From the NCBI GenBank assembly GCA_902558395.1, contig CACEDS010000001.1:1-64000 (forward strand): a stretch of 64,000 nucleotides of DNA. Direction: 5' to 3'. Source of the stretch: an uncultured SAR86 cluster bacterium. GTDB taxonomy: Bacteria > Pseudomonadota > Gammaproteobacteria > Magnimaribacterales > D2472. Shown one piece after another: positions 8,948 through 18,634 of this stretch (positions within the stretch are counted from its first letter, which is position 1; every line of letters starts with the position of its first letter). The notes beneath the pieces were generated by a model. The model worked only from the letters and a program-made list of their open reading frames with translations. It did not search any database and was not told where the DNA came from. The translations under genes and the position numbers were made by a program.

Positions 8948-9566
8948 TCGATTGGAATTTTTTTTCTAAGATATCTCTTATATATTCTATAAAAGTTGTA
9001 TCCTCATCCCCAAGATACCTAGTTCTGTCATAGCTACCAAGCTTAAGTAAACCTATTTCTGATTTATTAACTAAAACAGCTATAGCCAATGATTCAACCT
9101 TATTATCGTTAAACAAAAAATCCATTTTTTCATTGGAAAAAGATCCACAATGAATAGCACCTTTATGAAAAGACATACCAGTCTTTTGTTCAATATCATC
9201 TATTTCTGAATTGGAATAAAAATCTAATTGACAGTTATTTACGTTAAAACTTTTTTTAAAATCATTTTGAACAGTATTTATAACCTCATTCTTATCTAAA
9301 GCTTCTAGAATAGACAAAGTGAGCTCTTTAGACTTGTTAAATAAATCTTCATTTAACTGTGCTGTTTGAATAAAAGAAGTTAAAAGATTCATTAAGTCTT
9401 TCTGCTCATCTCTGAGCTTATTTATTTGTCGTTCAAGCAGGGATGATGCAGAGCTTGATGAATCTTTAAATTTCATCTCACTAAGAAGAGATTCTCTTGA
9501 TTCAAAAAAATCTATATTGTCGAGTAAAAATAATTCGACATCTTTTGAGTCTAATTTTTTAGACAT
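8928..9566 (-). CDS. DUF484 family protein (YigA)
   Basis: A 212-residue protein of the DUF484 family, recognised by the N-terminal FLxxxxDFF-like segment, the [19 protein letters not shown] helix and its position between dapF and xerC. The fold resembles a GAF domain after an N-terminal coiled coil. No enzymatic function is established for the family. No signal peptide or membrane segment is present. Its start overlaps the dapF 3' end by 8 bp, so translation is probably coupled. Confidence 0.82.
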   Translation of the reverse strand: MSKKLDSKDVELFLLDNIDFFESRESLLSEMKFKDSSSSASSLLERQINKLRDEQKDLMNLLTSFIQTAQLNEDLFNKSKELTLSILEALDKNEVINTVQNDFKKSFNVNNCQLDFYSNSEIDDIEQKTGMSFHKGAIHCGSFSNEKMDFLFNDNKVESLAIAVLVNKSEIGLLKLGSYDRTRYLGDEDTTFIEYIRDILEKKFQSIDSLNA

Positions 9567-10333
9567 CTATATTACCTGAATATATATATTTAGCTGGTCC
9601 CATCATTTCTATATTAGCATTATTTTTTTTAATAAAATTGAGTTCTCCTCCAGGAGATATAGTCTTAAATTTATTTTTAATACACAAAGATGTAACCGCT
9701 AAAGCAGCAGATCCACAAGAAAATGTTTCACCAACACCGTTCTCATAAGTTCTCATTTCAGCAATATTCTTTGATACTTTGTATATTGATAAATTAAACC
9801 CAAAAGGCTTTATTAATTTTTCAAGATTTTTATATATTGAATCTAAGTCTTTCTTTTTTATTGAGGGCGATTTAATGCATAGATGCATATTCCCTGCATC
9901 CACCAAATCAAATTTATCTGAAATTAATTTTGCAAGTTCTGAATGAAGCTTAGTATCTATATATAGTGATGGTATTTCTAGTAATGCTTTAACTTGATTT
10001 TTAAAAGGCTCACACAATACATGCCTGTTTTTAGTTTTAAAAATAATAGATTTTTTTGGAGCAAAATTATTACGCCAGACATATGAAGCAGCACATCTTA
10101 TTCCATTAAGACACATTGAAGCTTCACCGCCATCGGCATTAAAAAACCTTATTGAAAAATCAAAACTGTCCTTTGTGGGGGGGGCCAATTAGAATTACTT
10201 GATCAAAACCAATACCAAAATTCCTATCTGATAGTATCTTAATTTTTGATTTTGATAATTTATAAGTATTTTCTATTGAATTAATAACAATAAAATCATT
10301 GCCATTACCATGCATCTTATCAAAATTAATCAT
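9559..10333 (-). CDS. dapF: Diaminopimelate epimerase, split by a +1 frameshift
   Basis: DapF converts LL- to meso-diaminopimelate for lysine and peptidoglycan. The frame from the ATG at 10333 begins MINFDKMHGNGNDF and runs to GFDQVILIGPP, then leaves frame and stops at 10160. The rest, starting SFDFSIRFFNADGGE and ending at 9559, is in another frame. The break is exactly at a run of eight C (plus-strand G, 10177-10184); seven C would give one continuous protein of typical length. Both catalytic cysteines survive, in MCLNGIRC and GETFSCGS. The first site has Leu where CGNG is usual. A sequencing or assembly error, slippage rescue or a true mutation are all possible. It overlaps lysA by 8 bp. 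Confidence 0.88.
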
Positions 10334-11564
10334 TTTCAATCTTTTCCTTTTCAAGAAGATCATCAAGAGTTTCTCTTTGTCTAATGATCTTAGATTGATC
10401 CCCGTCGATAAGAATTTCGCAGGCTTTTGGTCTTGAGTTGTAGTTTGATGCCATTACAAAACCATAAGCACCAGCATTTTTAACAACAATCAAATCATCC
10501 TCATGTACATCAAGAGATGCATTCTTTGCTAGAAAATCTGATGATTCACATACTGGACCAACAACATTCCATTTTTTTAAATTATCTTTTTTATCTTTTA
10601 CATTGCATACATCATGATGAGCTTTGTAGAGCGAGGGCCTCAAAAGATCATTCATAGCAGCATCAACAATCAAGAAATTATCTTTGATGTATTCAACCTT
10701 GGTTAGAAGAACTCCTGCATTTGCAGATATACTTCTTCCGGGCTCTAATATTAATCTTTCTTTCCTGTTTTTGAATTTATCTTCAAGACACGTGATAAGA
10801 TCTAAAGGTGAGGGAGGTACTTCATTTTCATATGAAATACCTAGACCTCCTCCAAGATCTAAAAACTCTAGTGAAATATCAAAATTTGCTAATTCATCTG
10901 CTAACTCAAAAATTTTATCAGCTGATTTCATAAACCCGTCAAGATCTAAAATTTGCGATCCAATGTGACAGGCAAGTCCAACTATTTTGAGATTTTTTGA
11001 CTGGTGAGCATATTTGCACAAATCAATAACCTTTCTTGTGTCAGAAATTCCAAATTTGTCACCTTTTCTGCCGGTAGTTATATAGTCATGTCCACCTGAA
11101 TCAATGTCAGGGTTAATTCTTATCGAAATTGGTGCTGGAGATTCAATGTCATCGGCAATTTTTTCAATTCTGTAAAGCTCAGATTCCGACTCAACATTAA
11201 AAGACAAAATGCTACTATTAATTCCTTGTTGTATTTCACCCTTTGTTTTGCCTACTCCAGAAAAAATAACCTTTTTTGGATCTGCGCCAATAGATAAGAC
11301 TCTATGAAGTTCTCCACCAGATACAATATCAAACCCACAACCCGCATCTTTAATAATCTTTAATATTGATAAGTTGCTAAGTGATTTAACTGCAAAGCAG
11401 GCGAGGTATGAGCTATTAGTAAATGAATTTACATATGCTTTTGCGTTTTCTTCTATAGTCTTTTTTGAATAAACATACGAAGGCGTACCATGTTTTTCTT
11501 CAAGTACTGAAAGATCAACGCCTTCACAATGCAGGCTGCCATCTATGTATTTAAATGTATTCAT
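10326..11564 (-). CDS. lysA: Diaminopimelate decarboxylase
   Basis: A 412-residue PLP enzyme of fold type III that decarboxylates meso-diaminopimelate to lysine. The PLP lysine is K60 in FAVKSLSN. The HIGSQI segment, the glycine-rich LDLGGGLGISY and the substrate-binding GPVCESSDFLA follow in the usual order. The length is normal. It sits between lptM and dapF, and the same order is common in gammaproteobacteria. Its ATG overlaps the lptM stop as ATGA, and its end overlaps the dapF start by 8 bp, so all three are likely co-translated. Confidence 0.95.
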   Translation of the reverse strand: MNTFKYIDGSLHCEGVDLSVLEEKHGTPSYVYSKKTIEENAKAYVNSFTNSSYLACFAVKSLSNLSILKIIKDAGCGFDIVSGGELHRVLSIGADPKKVIFSGVGKTKGEIQQGINSSILSFNVESESELYRIEKIADDIESPAPISIRINPDIDSGGHDYITTGRKGDKFGISDTRKVIDLCKYAHQSKNLKIVGLACHIGSQILDLDGFMKSADKIFELADELANFDISLEFLDLGGGLGISYENEVPPSPLDLITCLEDKFKNRKERLILEPGRSISANAGVLLTKVEYIKDNFLIVDAAMNDLLRPSLYKAHHDVCNVKDKKDNLKKWNVVGPVCESSDFLAKNASLDVHEDDLIVVKNAGAYGFVMASNYNSRPKACEILIDGDQSKIIRQRETLDDLLEKEKIEND

Positions 11565-11668
11565 TGTATTTTTGTAACAACGTATGAATTAACTAATGGG
11601 CCTTTTACACCACAGCCAGAAATAGAAGCTAGGATTAGCAAGCTAAATATAATTTTAATTAAATTCAT
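11561..11668 (-). CDS. lptM: LPS-assembly lipoprotein LptM (YifL), 35 residues
   Basis: A very short gene between ahcY and lysA. Translation from the ATG at 11666-11668 gives 35 residues: a short positive start, a hydrophobic signal, a lipobox ending ISGC, and then CGVKGPL. The motif C-G-[LV]-K-G-P-L right after the lipidated cysteine is the hallmark of LptM. In E. coli the homologue lies just upstream of dapF and helps mature the disulfides of the LPS transporter LptD. The remainder (about ten residues) is shorter than in E. coli. The stop TGA overlaps the lysA ATG. No other reading of this strip is convincing. Confidence 0.85.
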   Translation of the reverse strand: MNLIKIIFSLLILASISGCGVKGPLVNSYVVTKIQ

Positions 11669-11675
11669 AGTGCGT

Positions 11676-11699
11676 ATTATGGGCAATTATGCCCATAAT
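11676..11699. other. Perfect 9-bp inverted repeat between ahcY and lptM
   Basis: ATTATGGGC and GCCCATAAT flank a 6-base loop, right after the ahcY stop. On the ahcY strand the hairpin is not followed by a T-run, so it is not a standard intrinsic terminator. It could stabilise the ahcY 3' end, partly attenuate reading into lptM-lysA-dapF, or bind a protein. Function is not shown. Confidence 0.6.
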
Positions 11700-11713
11700 T
11701 GCACAGATTAAGA

Positions 11714-13108
11714 CTAATATTTGTAGCTTTCTTCTTTAAATGGACCTTCTTGAGGAACATTGATGTAATCAGCTTGATCTTTGGTCAGCTTAGTGACAAC
11801 GCCTCCAAAACCAGCAACCATCAACGAGGCGACCTCTTCATCGAGTTTTTTAGGAAGAACTTCTACAGTAATCATCTCTTCTTTTCTGTCCTCATCATTG
11901 ATATTAGCAAAACCTTGTTTGAATAAATGTATTTGTGCCAACACTTGGTTTGCAAAAGATCCATCCATAATTCTACTTGGATGGCCAGTTGCATTACCGA
12001 GGTTTACCAATCGACCTTCTGCCAAAAGTATTATGTAATTTTTAGATGAGAGGTCTGGTGTTCCATCGGGTTTTGTATCTCTAAAAATTCTATGAACCTG
12101 TGGTTTAATCTCATCCCAATAGAATTCATCTCTTAAAAAAGCTGTATCTATTTCATTATCGAAATGACCAATATTACAAACAACAGCAGTATTTTTTAGG
12201 GTAGTTAACATTGCTGAATCACAAACATTCACATTACCAGTTGTAGTAACTACTAGGTCAATATCACCCATGACCTGCATATTTATATCTTCAGGATTTC
12301 TTGTAACAACGCCATCTTTATAACAGGAAACAACTGCGAAACCATCCATGCACGCTTGCATGGCACAAATTGGATCTGATTCAACAACACTTACAATCAT
12401 TCCTTCTTGTGCAAGGCTGGCTGCGGAGCCCTTACCTACATCACCATAACCTATTACTAAACCTTTCTTGCCTGATAACAACATGTCAGTACCTCTTTTG
12501 ATCGCATCATTAAGACTATGTCTACAACCATATTTATTATCATTTTTTGCTTTAGTTACTGAATCATTAACATTAATTGCTGGAATTTTAAGCTCACCTT
12601 TTTCAAGCATTTCTTTTAGTCTGTGCACCCCGGTAGTTGTTTCTTCTGAAACACCATGAATATTTTCTAGCATATCTGGAAATTTTGCATGAACCATGGA
12701 TGTAAGATCACTACCATCATCAAGGATCATATTTGCATCCCATGGCTTACCGTCTTTACAAATAGTCTGCTCTATACACCATTCGTATTCTTCTTCAGTT
12801 TCACCCTTCCATGCAAATGTTGGTATTCCCTTTGCTGCCATTGCAGCAGCAGCATGGTCTTGTGTAGAAAAAATGTTACAAGATGACCATCTTAATTCAG
12901 CTCCAAGATCTACAAGAGTTTCCATTAAGACAGCTGTCTGGATTGTCATGTGTATGCATCCCATAATTTTTGCACCAGCAAGTGGTTGCTCGTCACGATA
13001 CTTATCCCTTAAAGCCATTAATGCCGGCATTTCATTTTCAGCTAATGAAATTTCTCTTCTGCCAAATTCAGCAAGATTAATATCTGCTACTTTATAGTCA
13101 TTTTCCAT
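11714..13108 (-). CDS. ahcY: Adenosylhomocysteinase
   Basis: A 464-residue NAD-dependent enzyme that splits S-adenosylhomocysteine into adenosine and homocysteine, clearing the product of methylation reactions. The NAD-binding loop is [12 protein letters not shown], and the substrate segments DDGSDLT and NVNDSVTK are present. The length is that of the bacterial form with the roughly 40-residue insertion. The C-terminus has the PFKxxxYKY tail that reaches into the neighbouring subunit. It follows metK by 25 bp, which couples SAM production and SAH removal in one transcript. A PfkB kinase resembling adenosine kinase at 57801-58802 could use the adenosine released. Confidence 0.97.
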   Translation of the reverse strand: MENDYKVADINLAEFGRREISLAENEMPALMALRDKYRDEQPLAGAKIMGCIHMTIQTAVLMETLVDLGAELRWSSCNIFSTQDHAAAAMAAKGIPTFAWKGETEEEYEWCIEQTICKDGKPWDANMILDDGSDLTSMVHAKFPDMLENIHGVSEETTTGVHRLKEMLEKGELKIPAINVNDSVTKAKNDNKYGCRHSLNDAIKRGTDMLLSGKKGLVIGYGDVGKGSAASLAQEGMIVSVVESDPICAMQACMDGFAVVSCYKDGVVTRNPEDINMQVMGDIDLVVTTTGNVNVCDSAMLTTLKNTAVVCNIGHFDNEIDTAFLRDEFYWDEIKPQVHRIFRDTKPDGTPDLSSKNYIILLAEGRLVNLGNATGHPSRIMDGSFANQVLAQIHLFKQGFANINDEDRKEEMITVEVLPKKLDEEVASLMVAGFGGVVTKLTKDQADYINVPQEGPFKEESYKY

Positions 13109-13133
13109 TTTTAATTTCCCTTTTTAATTTTTT

Positions 13134-14288
13134 TTATTGTGCAATGTCTGCAGCTTTATCAGTTTTTTCCCAAGAAAGATCAATATCTGATCTTCCAAAA
13201 TGCCCGTAGGCAGCAGTTGGCAAATATATGGGCCTCTTTAAATCAAGCATATTAATTAAGCTTTTAGGTCTTAAATCAAACTCTTCTTCAACTATTTTCA
13301 CAATAGCTTCCTTAGAAATTTTCTCACTATTAAATGTTTCAACATGTATAGATGTTGGTTTTGCAACACCGATAGCATATGAGACTTGAATCTCACAATA
13401 GTCAGCAAGTCCGGCTGCAACTATATTTTTTGCTACATATCTCGCTGCATAGGCTGCAGACCTATCAACCTTAGATGGATCTTTGCCAGAGAAAGCTCCA
13501 CCACCGTGTCTAGCCATACCTCCATAGGTATCAACAATAATTTTTCTACCCGTTAGTCCGCAATCACCAACGGGACCCCCAATAACAAATTTACCTGTTG
13601 GATTAATATATATATTTGTAGAATCTAAAAGCCACTCTTCTGGAACTATAGGCTTTATAATTTTTTCCATGACCTCAGATTTTATTTCTTCTTGTGTTAC
13701 GTCTTCATCGTGCTGTGTTGACAAGACCACGGCTGATAAGCCTTCAATAGTTTTTCCGTCATCAGAGTAAATTACACTCACCTGACTTTTAGCATCAGGT
13801 CTAAGCCATGAAATTTCCCCACTTTTCATTACATCAGCCTGTCTCTTTACTAGTTTGTGAGATAAATCTATTGGAAGAGGCATAAGGGAATCAGTCTCTT
13901 TACATGCGTAACCAAACATTAACCCTTGGTCACCAGCACCTTGTTCTAAGTTTTCTCCTTCACCTTCAGTGACACCTTGAGAAATGTCTGGTGATTGCTC
14001 GAATACGAGATTAGTAAATTCACATGTATCGCCATTGAAGCCATACTCGTCATTATTGTATCCAATATCGTTAATTGTTTTTCTGACAATTGGTTCAAGA
14101 TCAGGACTACCCAAAGAAGTAATTTCTCCAGCAATATAGACCATGTTATTTTTGATCATGGTTTCACATGCAACTCTACTATTAGAATCTTCTGCTAAAT
14201 AAGCATCTAATATTGCATCTGAAATTTGATCGCAAACTTTATCTGGATGTCCTCCTGAAACTGATTCCGATGTGAAAATATAACTCAT
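13134..14288 (-). CDS. metK: S-adenosylmethionine synthetase
   Basis: A 384-residue enzyme making S-adenosylmethionine from methionine and ATP. The signatures [13 protein letters not shown] at the N-terminus, [12 protein letters not shown] near residue 117 and [17 protein letters not shown] near residue 260 are all intact, and the length equals that of E. coli MetK. A GGAGAG ribosome-binding site lies just before the ATG. It leads the metK-ahcY-lptM-lysA-dapF run and is divergent from tkt across 180 bp. I see no riboswitch-like structure in the short leader. Confidence 0.97.
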   Translation of the reverse strand: MSYIFTSESVSGGHPDKVCDQISDAILDAYLAEDSNSRVACETMIKNNMVYIAGEITSLGSPDLEPIVRKTINDIGYNNDEYGFNGDTCEFTNLVFEQSPDISQGVTEGEGENLEQGAGDQGLMFGYACKETDSLMPLPIDLSHKLVKRQADVMKSGEISWLRPDAKSQVSVIYSDDGKTIEGLSAVVLSTQHDEDVTQEEIKSEVMEKIIKPIVPEEWLLDSTNIYINPTGKFVIGGPVGDCGLTGRKIIVDTYGGMARHGGGAFSGKDPSKVDRSAAYAARYVAKNIVAAGLADYCEIQVSYAIGVAKPTSIHVETFNSEKISKEAIVKIVEEEFDLRPKSLINMLDLKRPIYLPTAAYGHFGRSDIDLSWEKTDKAADIAQ

Positions 14289-14314
14289 TTAATTCTCTCC
14301 AATATACTTAAAGG

Positions 14315-14343
14315 TGTAATGCAAAGTACGTTTTTTTTGACAA
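14315..14343 (-). promoter_or_regulatory. Putative sigma-70 promoter of metK
   Basis: On the minus strand TTGTCA (14338-14343) and ATTACA (14315-14320) are 17 bp apart, with a TG dinucleotide just upstream of the -10 box. The start of transcription would be near 14308, leaving about 20 nt of leader. That leaves no room for a SAM riboswitch. Consensus matching only. Confidence 0.4.
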
Positions 14344-14468
14344 AAACTATGTGTAAAAAAAAGATAAATTACGTGTAAGTGTATTTTATAGTAAAAAGTT
14401 ATATTTAATCTATTAATTTACTGCCAATACTATTATTATTTATTTAATTTCTAATAAATGGAAAAAAA

Positions 14469-16460
14469 TTGGAACACTCCGAATCTATAAACGCCCTAAG
14501 ATTTCTTTCTATAGACGCTGTACAAAAAGCTAACAGTGGCCACCCAGGAATGCCAATGGGAATGGCTGAAATTGCAACAGCATTATGGAAAAATCATTTA
14601 AATCATAATCCATTAAACCCTCATTGGTTCAATAGAGACCGTTTTGTTTTATCCAACGGTCATGGATCAATGCTTCTCTATAGCTTATTGCATTTAACGG
14701 GATATGAGGTTTCGATGGACGATCTTAAAGATTTTAGAAAATTAAAATCTAAAACTCCCGGTCATCCTGAGTATGATCTTGATTGTGGAGTTGAAACTAC
14801 TACAGGACCATTAGGTCAGGGGATTGCTAATGCTGTTGGAATGGCAATTTCAGAAAAAATACTTTCAGCTGAATTTAATTCTAAGGAACACTCGCCTATT
14901 AATCATTTTACTTATGCATTCTTAGGTGACGGTTGTCTTATGGAAGGAATATCTCATGAAGCATGTTCTTTTGCTGGGACACATAATTTAGGAAAACTAA
15001 TCTGCTTTTATGATCAAAATGGAATCTCAATTGATGGAGAGATAGAAAACTGGTTTACTGATGATACTGTAATGAGATTTGATAGTTATGGTTGGCAAAC
15101 TATAGAAGTCGATGGTCACAACGTTGAGGAAATAGATCAGGCAATTATTGCTGCAAAAAATGAGACTGCAAAACCAACTATGATTTTCTGTCGAACAACA
15201 ATTGGTTTTGGCTCTCCAAATAAATCTGGAACATCAGATGTTCATGGTGCCCCTCTCGGCGAAGAAGAAATTGTAAAAACTAGAGAAGCTCTTGGATGGG
15301 AATATGCGCCGTTTGAATTACCGCAGTCAATTTATGATTTTTGGGATCAAAAATCTAAGGGAACTAGTTTAAATGAATCATGGAATGCTGAAATGGAGGC
15401 ATATAAAACAAGCAATCCTGAAAAGTACGAAGAGTTAAAAAGAAGAATTGCTTCTAAGATGCCAGAAGATTTCGATAAAAAATGCATTGATTTTCTTAAT
15501 CAATGTGATTCAGAAAATACTTCAATGGCAACAAGAAAAGCATCTCAGGTATGCTTAGACTTTTTTGTCAAAGAGCTTCCAGAACTTGTTGGAGGATCAG
15601 CTGATCTTACCCCTTCAAACAATACTTTTACCAAATCAAGCTCAACATTTTCAAATGAAAATCCTTCCGGCAATCACATAAATTATGGTGTTAGAGAGTT
15701 TGGTATGTCTGCAATTATGAATGGTATGGTTTTACATGGTGGCATCAAGCCATATGGAGCAACCTTCCTTGTATTTACTGACTATGCTAGAAATGCTGTA
15801 AGACTATCTGCACTAATGGGGTTACCAAACATATTTGTATATACGCATGATTCCATAGCTCTTGGAGAAGATGGCCCTACCCATCAACCTGTAGAGCACT
15901 TAGTTACACTAAGATCTACTCCAAATCTCTATAATTGGAGACCTGCAGACCTTGTTGAGACATCAATTGCTTGGAAAAATGCTGTCATTTCTGAAAACTC
16001 TCCTACATGCCTAGTTTTAAGTAGACAAAATACCAGTGCTATTAGCAGAACCAAAGAACAGATAGACGCAATTGAGAATGGAGGCTACCTAATAAAAGAA
16101 GAGGGAGATGCAACTCTCTCATTAATTGCATCTGGAAGTGAGTTACAGCTAGCCCTAGACGCATCAGATGTTTTGTTAAATGAACATGGGATTAAAACTA
16201 ATGTCATTTCAATGCCATGTCTTGATGTATTTTTAGAACAAGGCGACGATTATCAATCAAAGGTCATTAAGCCTGACCTGCCAGCGCTTGTTATTGAGCT
16301 GTCGCATCCTAACTCTTGGTACAAAATATTAAATAAGGGTGACAAAGTCCTTGGCATTGAGTCCTTTGGTGAGTCTGCTCCTGCTAATGTTTTGCTTGAG
16401 CATTTTGGTTTCACAACTGCAAATGTTGTTGAGTTATCAAAATCATTAGTTAATGATTAA
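14469..16460 (+). CDS. tkt: Transketolase
   Basis: A 663-residue thiamine diphosphate enzyme moving two-carbon units between sugar phosphates. The N-terminus aligns well from SINALRFLSIDAVQKANSGHPG, supporting the TTG start at 14469. The nearby ATG at 14458 is out of frame. The TPP-binding GDG segment, the catalytic glutamate in VREFGMSA and the HDSIALGEDGPTHQP segment are present. Length is normal. It heads an operon with pgk and class I aldolase; the pgk start overlaps its end by 8 bp. No glyceraldehyde-3-phosphate or erythrose-4-phosphate dehydrogenase gene lies between tkt and pgk, although one does in many relatives. Confidence 0.96.
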   Translation: MEHSESINALRFLSIDAVQKANSGHPGMPMGMAEIATALWKNHLNHNPLNPHWFNRDRFVLSNGHGSMLLYSLLHLTGYEVSMDDLKDFRKLKSKTPGHPEYDLDCGVETTTGPLGQGIANAVGMAISEKILSAEFNSKEHSPINHFTYAFLGDGCLMEGISHEACSFAGTHNLGKLICFYDQNGISIDGEIENWFTDDTVMRFDSYGWQTIEVDGHNVEEIDQAIIAAKNETAKPTMIFCRTTIGFGSPNKSGTSDVHGAPLGEEEIVKTREALGWEYAPFELPQSIYDFWDQKSKGTSLNESWNAEMEAYKTSNPEKYEELKRRIASKMPEDFDKKCIDFLNQCDSENTSMATRKASQVCLDFFVKELPELVGGSADLTPSNNTFTKSSSTFSNENPSGNHINYGVREFGMSAIMNGMVLHGGIKPYGATFLVFTDYARNAVRLSALMGLPNIFVYTHDSIALGEDGPTHQPVEHLVTLRSTPNLYNWRPADLVETSIAWKNAVISENSPTCLVLSRQNTSAISRTKEQIDAIENGGYLIKEEGDATLSLIASGSELQLALDASDVLLNEHGIKTNVISMPCLDVFLEQGDDYQSKVIKPDLPALVIELSHPNSWYKILNKGDKVLGIESFGESAPANVLLEHFGFTTANVVELSKSLVND

Positions 16461-17601
16461 ATTATCCTCATTAAAAAATATTACCAATAAAAATCTTGTT
16501 ATAAGGGTTGATATGAACGTCCCTATCAAGGAGGGACATGTTCAAGACTTAACTAGAATAAAGGCATGTCTTCCAACTATAAGATATGCTTTAGACCAGG
16601 ACGCAAAAATTTTATTAGTAAGCCACCTTGGAAGACCCACAGAAGGTTTGTACGAAGAAATCTTTTCCTTAAAGCCGGTTGCCAAAGCAGCATCAGAAAT
16701 TTTTGGTCAGGAGGTAGAAGTAGTTAAATCTATTGAAGATCCTGCAATTTTTCAAGGAAATTCCAGTATCCAATTACTTGAAAATATAAGGTTTTTTGAA
16801 GGAGAAAAAGCAAATGCTGAAGAGTTAGGAGATAAGCTTGGTAATCTTGGAGATCTCTATGTCTTTGATGCATTTGGAACCTCTCATAGGGAGCAGGCAT
16901 CTACTCATTCATCCATTATTCATGCCAATGCAGCGTGCTCAGGAATCTTGCTAGAACAAGAAATCGATGCACTTACTAAAGCATTAAATAATACTCAAAA
17001 GCCTTATACCGCCATCATTGGCGGTGCAAAGGTTTCAACAAAATTAGAACTTATTAAGAATATTAACTCTAAGGCTGATCAAGTTATTGTTGGCGGAGGG
17101 ATAGCTAATACTTTTATCAAAGCTGCAGGATATGAGGTAGGTCAATCTCTTATAGAGGAGTCTATGGTTGCTATTGCAAAGGAACTTTTAGATAAGGGCA
17201 AAGTAATTCTGCCAGAAAAAGTTATCACCTCAGAGACTTTTGAAGGTAAAAATATCAGTGAAAAAAATATTTCTGATGTTGGCATCAATGAAATGATTCT
17301 GGATCAACTTGTTAGTCAAAAAATTCAAGATATAGTTTTAAGTTCAAAAACTATTTTATGGAATGGGCCATTAGGAGTTTTTGAAAATGATTATTTTTCA
17401 AAGGGAACAAAAGAACTATCCAAAGAAATTTCAAAATCAGATGGTTTTTCAATAGCAGGGGGCGGAGAGACTCTATCAGCTATCAACAAATTTATTAACA
17501 AAGATGATGTATCATATTGTTCAACAGGCGGAGGAGCTTTTCTTGAATTTATGGAAGGAAAAGATTTACCATCTATACAGGCTTTAAAAGCTAAAATATG
17601 A
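16453..17601 (+). CDS. pgk: Phosphoglycerate kinase
   Basis: A 382-residue two-domain kinase interconverting 1,3-bisphosphoglycerate and 3-phosphoglycerate with ADP/ATP. Seen in order are RVDMNVP, SHLGRPTEG, FDAFGTSHREQAS (substrate side), GGAKVSTKLEL, NGPLGVFE, GGGETL and STGGGAFLEF (nucleotide side). Length is close to the bacterial norm of about 390. It overlaps tkt by 8 bp and precedes the aldolase by 16 bp. In this organism it could serve glycolysis or gluconeogenesis; the presence of pckA makes the latter plausible. Confidence 0.97.
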   Translation: MIKLSSLKNITNKNLVIRVDMNVPIKEGHVQDLTRIKACLPTIRYALDQDAKILLVSHLGRPTEGLYEEIFSLKPVAKAASEIFGQEVEVVKSIEDPAIFQGNSSIQLLENIRFFEGEKANAEELGDKLGNLGDLYVFDAFGTSHREQASTHSSIIHANAACSGILLEQEIDALTKALNNTQKPYTAIIGGAKVSTKLELIKNINSKADQVIVGGGIANTFIKAAGYEVGQSLIEESMVAIAKELLDKGKVILPEKVITSETFEGKNISEKNISDVGINEMILDQLVSQKIQDIVLSSKTILWNGPLGVFENDYFSKGTKELSKEISKSDGFSIAGGGETLSAINKFINKDDVSYCSTGGGAFLEFMEGKDLPSIQALKAKI

Positions 17602-17617
17602 AGATAGGGAGATAGTA

Positions 17618-18631
17618 ATGTCATTAAATACTTTAGAAGAAATAGCGTCTTATATTGTCTCAGACGGCAAGGGTATCCTCGCTGCTGATGAGAGTAATCC
17701 AACATGTGGCAAAAGGTTCGACAGTATTGGGGTTGAGTCTAATGAAGATAATAGAAGAGATTATAGAGAAATGTTATTTAGATCTTCAGGCATGAAAGAT
17801 AATATCGGTGGCGTAATTTTATTTGATGAGACTATTAGACAGAATGCTAAGGATGGAACTTCACTCGTTGATATTATTTCTAACCAAGGCGCCCTTCCTG
17901 GAATTAAAGTCGATAAAGGGCTTCAGCCTTTCGGTGATTTAGATGAGACAGTAACTGTTGGCTTAGATGGCTTAGATGAAAGATTAAAAGAATACGTTTC
18001 TATGGGAGCAAAATTCACTAAATGGAGAGCTGTTATAAAAATTGGTGATGGTATGCCAACCCAAGAATGCATTGACGCTAATATGAAAGCATTGGCTGAT
18101 TATGCAAAAATTGTCCAAGATAATGGAATGGTTCCTATGGTTGAGCCAGAGGTGTTGATGGACGGCTCTCACTCAATTGAAGATTGCTATGATGCATCAG
18201 ATAGATCCTTGAAATCACTCTTTAAACATCTTGCCGATAATGAAGTAAATATAAAAGGAACAATTTTAAAACCAAACATGGTCACATCAGGTTCAAGCTG
18301 TAATCAGCAAGCTGATATTGATGAGGTTGCAAGAAAAACATTAGATTGTTTAATTGCCAACGTTCCTTCAGACCTTCCTGGAATTACTTTTCTATCAGGA
18401 GGCCAATCTGATATTTTGGCAACTGCTCATCTAGACGCCATGAATAAAATAGGTGGGTTTGGATGGAAATTAAGTTTTTCATATGGAAGAGCTCTTCAAG
18501 CTGCTGCACTTAAAGCATGGGGTGGAAAGCCAGAGAATATGTTCATTTCTCAAGATGCCTTATCTCACAGAGCTAAAATGAATAAACTTGCTTCTCTCGG
18601 AGAATGGGATCAAGGCTTAGAAGACGAATAA
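17618..18631 (+). CDS. fba: Class I fructose-bisphosphate aldolase
   Basis: A 337-residue Schiff-base aldolase of the class I type. It contains GKGILAADES near the start, KWRAV in the middle (a conserved lysine) and ILKPNMV, which holds the Schiff-base lysine. Class II zinc aldolase motifs are absent. The enzyme splits or forms fructose-1,6-bisphosphate. A clear ribosome-binding site (GGGAG) precedes the ATG. It lies in the tkt-pgk-fba operon, and dtd begins three bases after its stop. Confidence 0.94.
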   Translation: MSLNTLEEIASYIVSDGKGILAADESNPTCGKRFDSIGVESNEDNRRDYREMLFRSSGMKDNIGGVILFDETIRQNAKDGTSLVDIISNQGALPGIKVDKGLQPFGDLDETVTVGLDGLDERLKEYVSMGAKFTKWRAVIKIGDGMPTQECIDANMKALADYAKIVQDNGMVPMVEPEVLMDGSHSIEDCYDASDRSLKSLFKHLADNEVNIKGTILKPNMVTSGSSCNQQADIDEVARKTLDCLIANVPSDLPGITFLSGGQSDILATAHLDAMNKIGGFGWKLSFSYGRALQAAALKAWGGKPENMFISQDALSHRAKMNKLASLGEWDQGLEDE

Positions 18632-18634
18632 AGA

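Noticed and set aside
10160-10366. Two separate small genes at the dapF locus
   Set aside because: The two products are consecutive parts of one DapF protein and join precisely at the homopolymer, so I treat them as one frameshifted gene.
12400-13100. Long plus-strand frames within ahcY
   Set aside because: They are antisense to a highly conserved enzyme and have no ribosome-binding site or known domain.
13109-13133. Possible SAH riboswitch before ahcY
   Set aside because: Only 25 bp separate metK and ahcY, consisting almost entirely of T-rich sequence and a ribosome-binding site. There is no room for the structure.
14289-14468. Possible SAM riboswitch in the metK leader
   Set aside because: The best promoter leaves only about 20 nt of leader, and I could not find paired elements resembling SAM-I, SAM-II or SAM-V structures in the 180-bp gap.
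14458-14468. ATG at 14458 as the tkt start
   Set aside because: It is out of frame with the conserved transketolase N-terminus. The in-frame TTG at 14469 aligns correctly.
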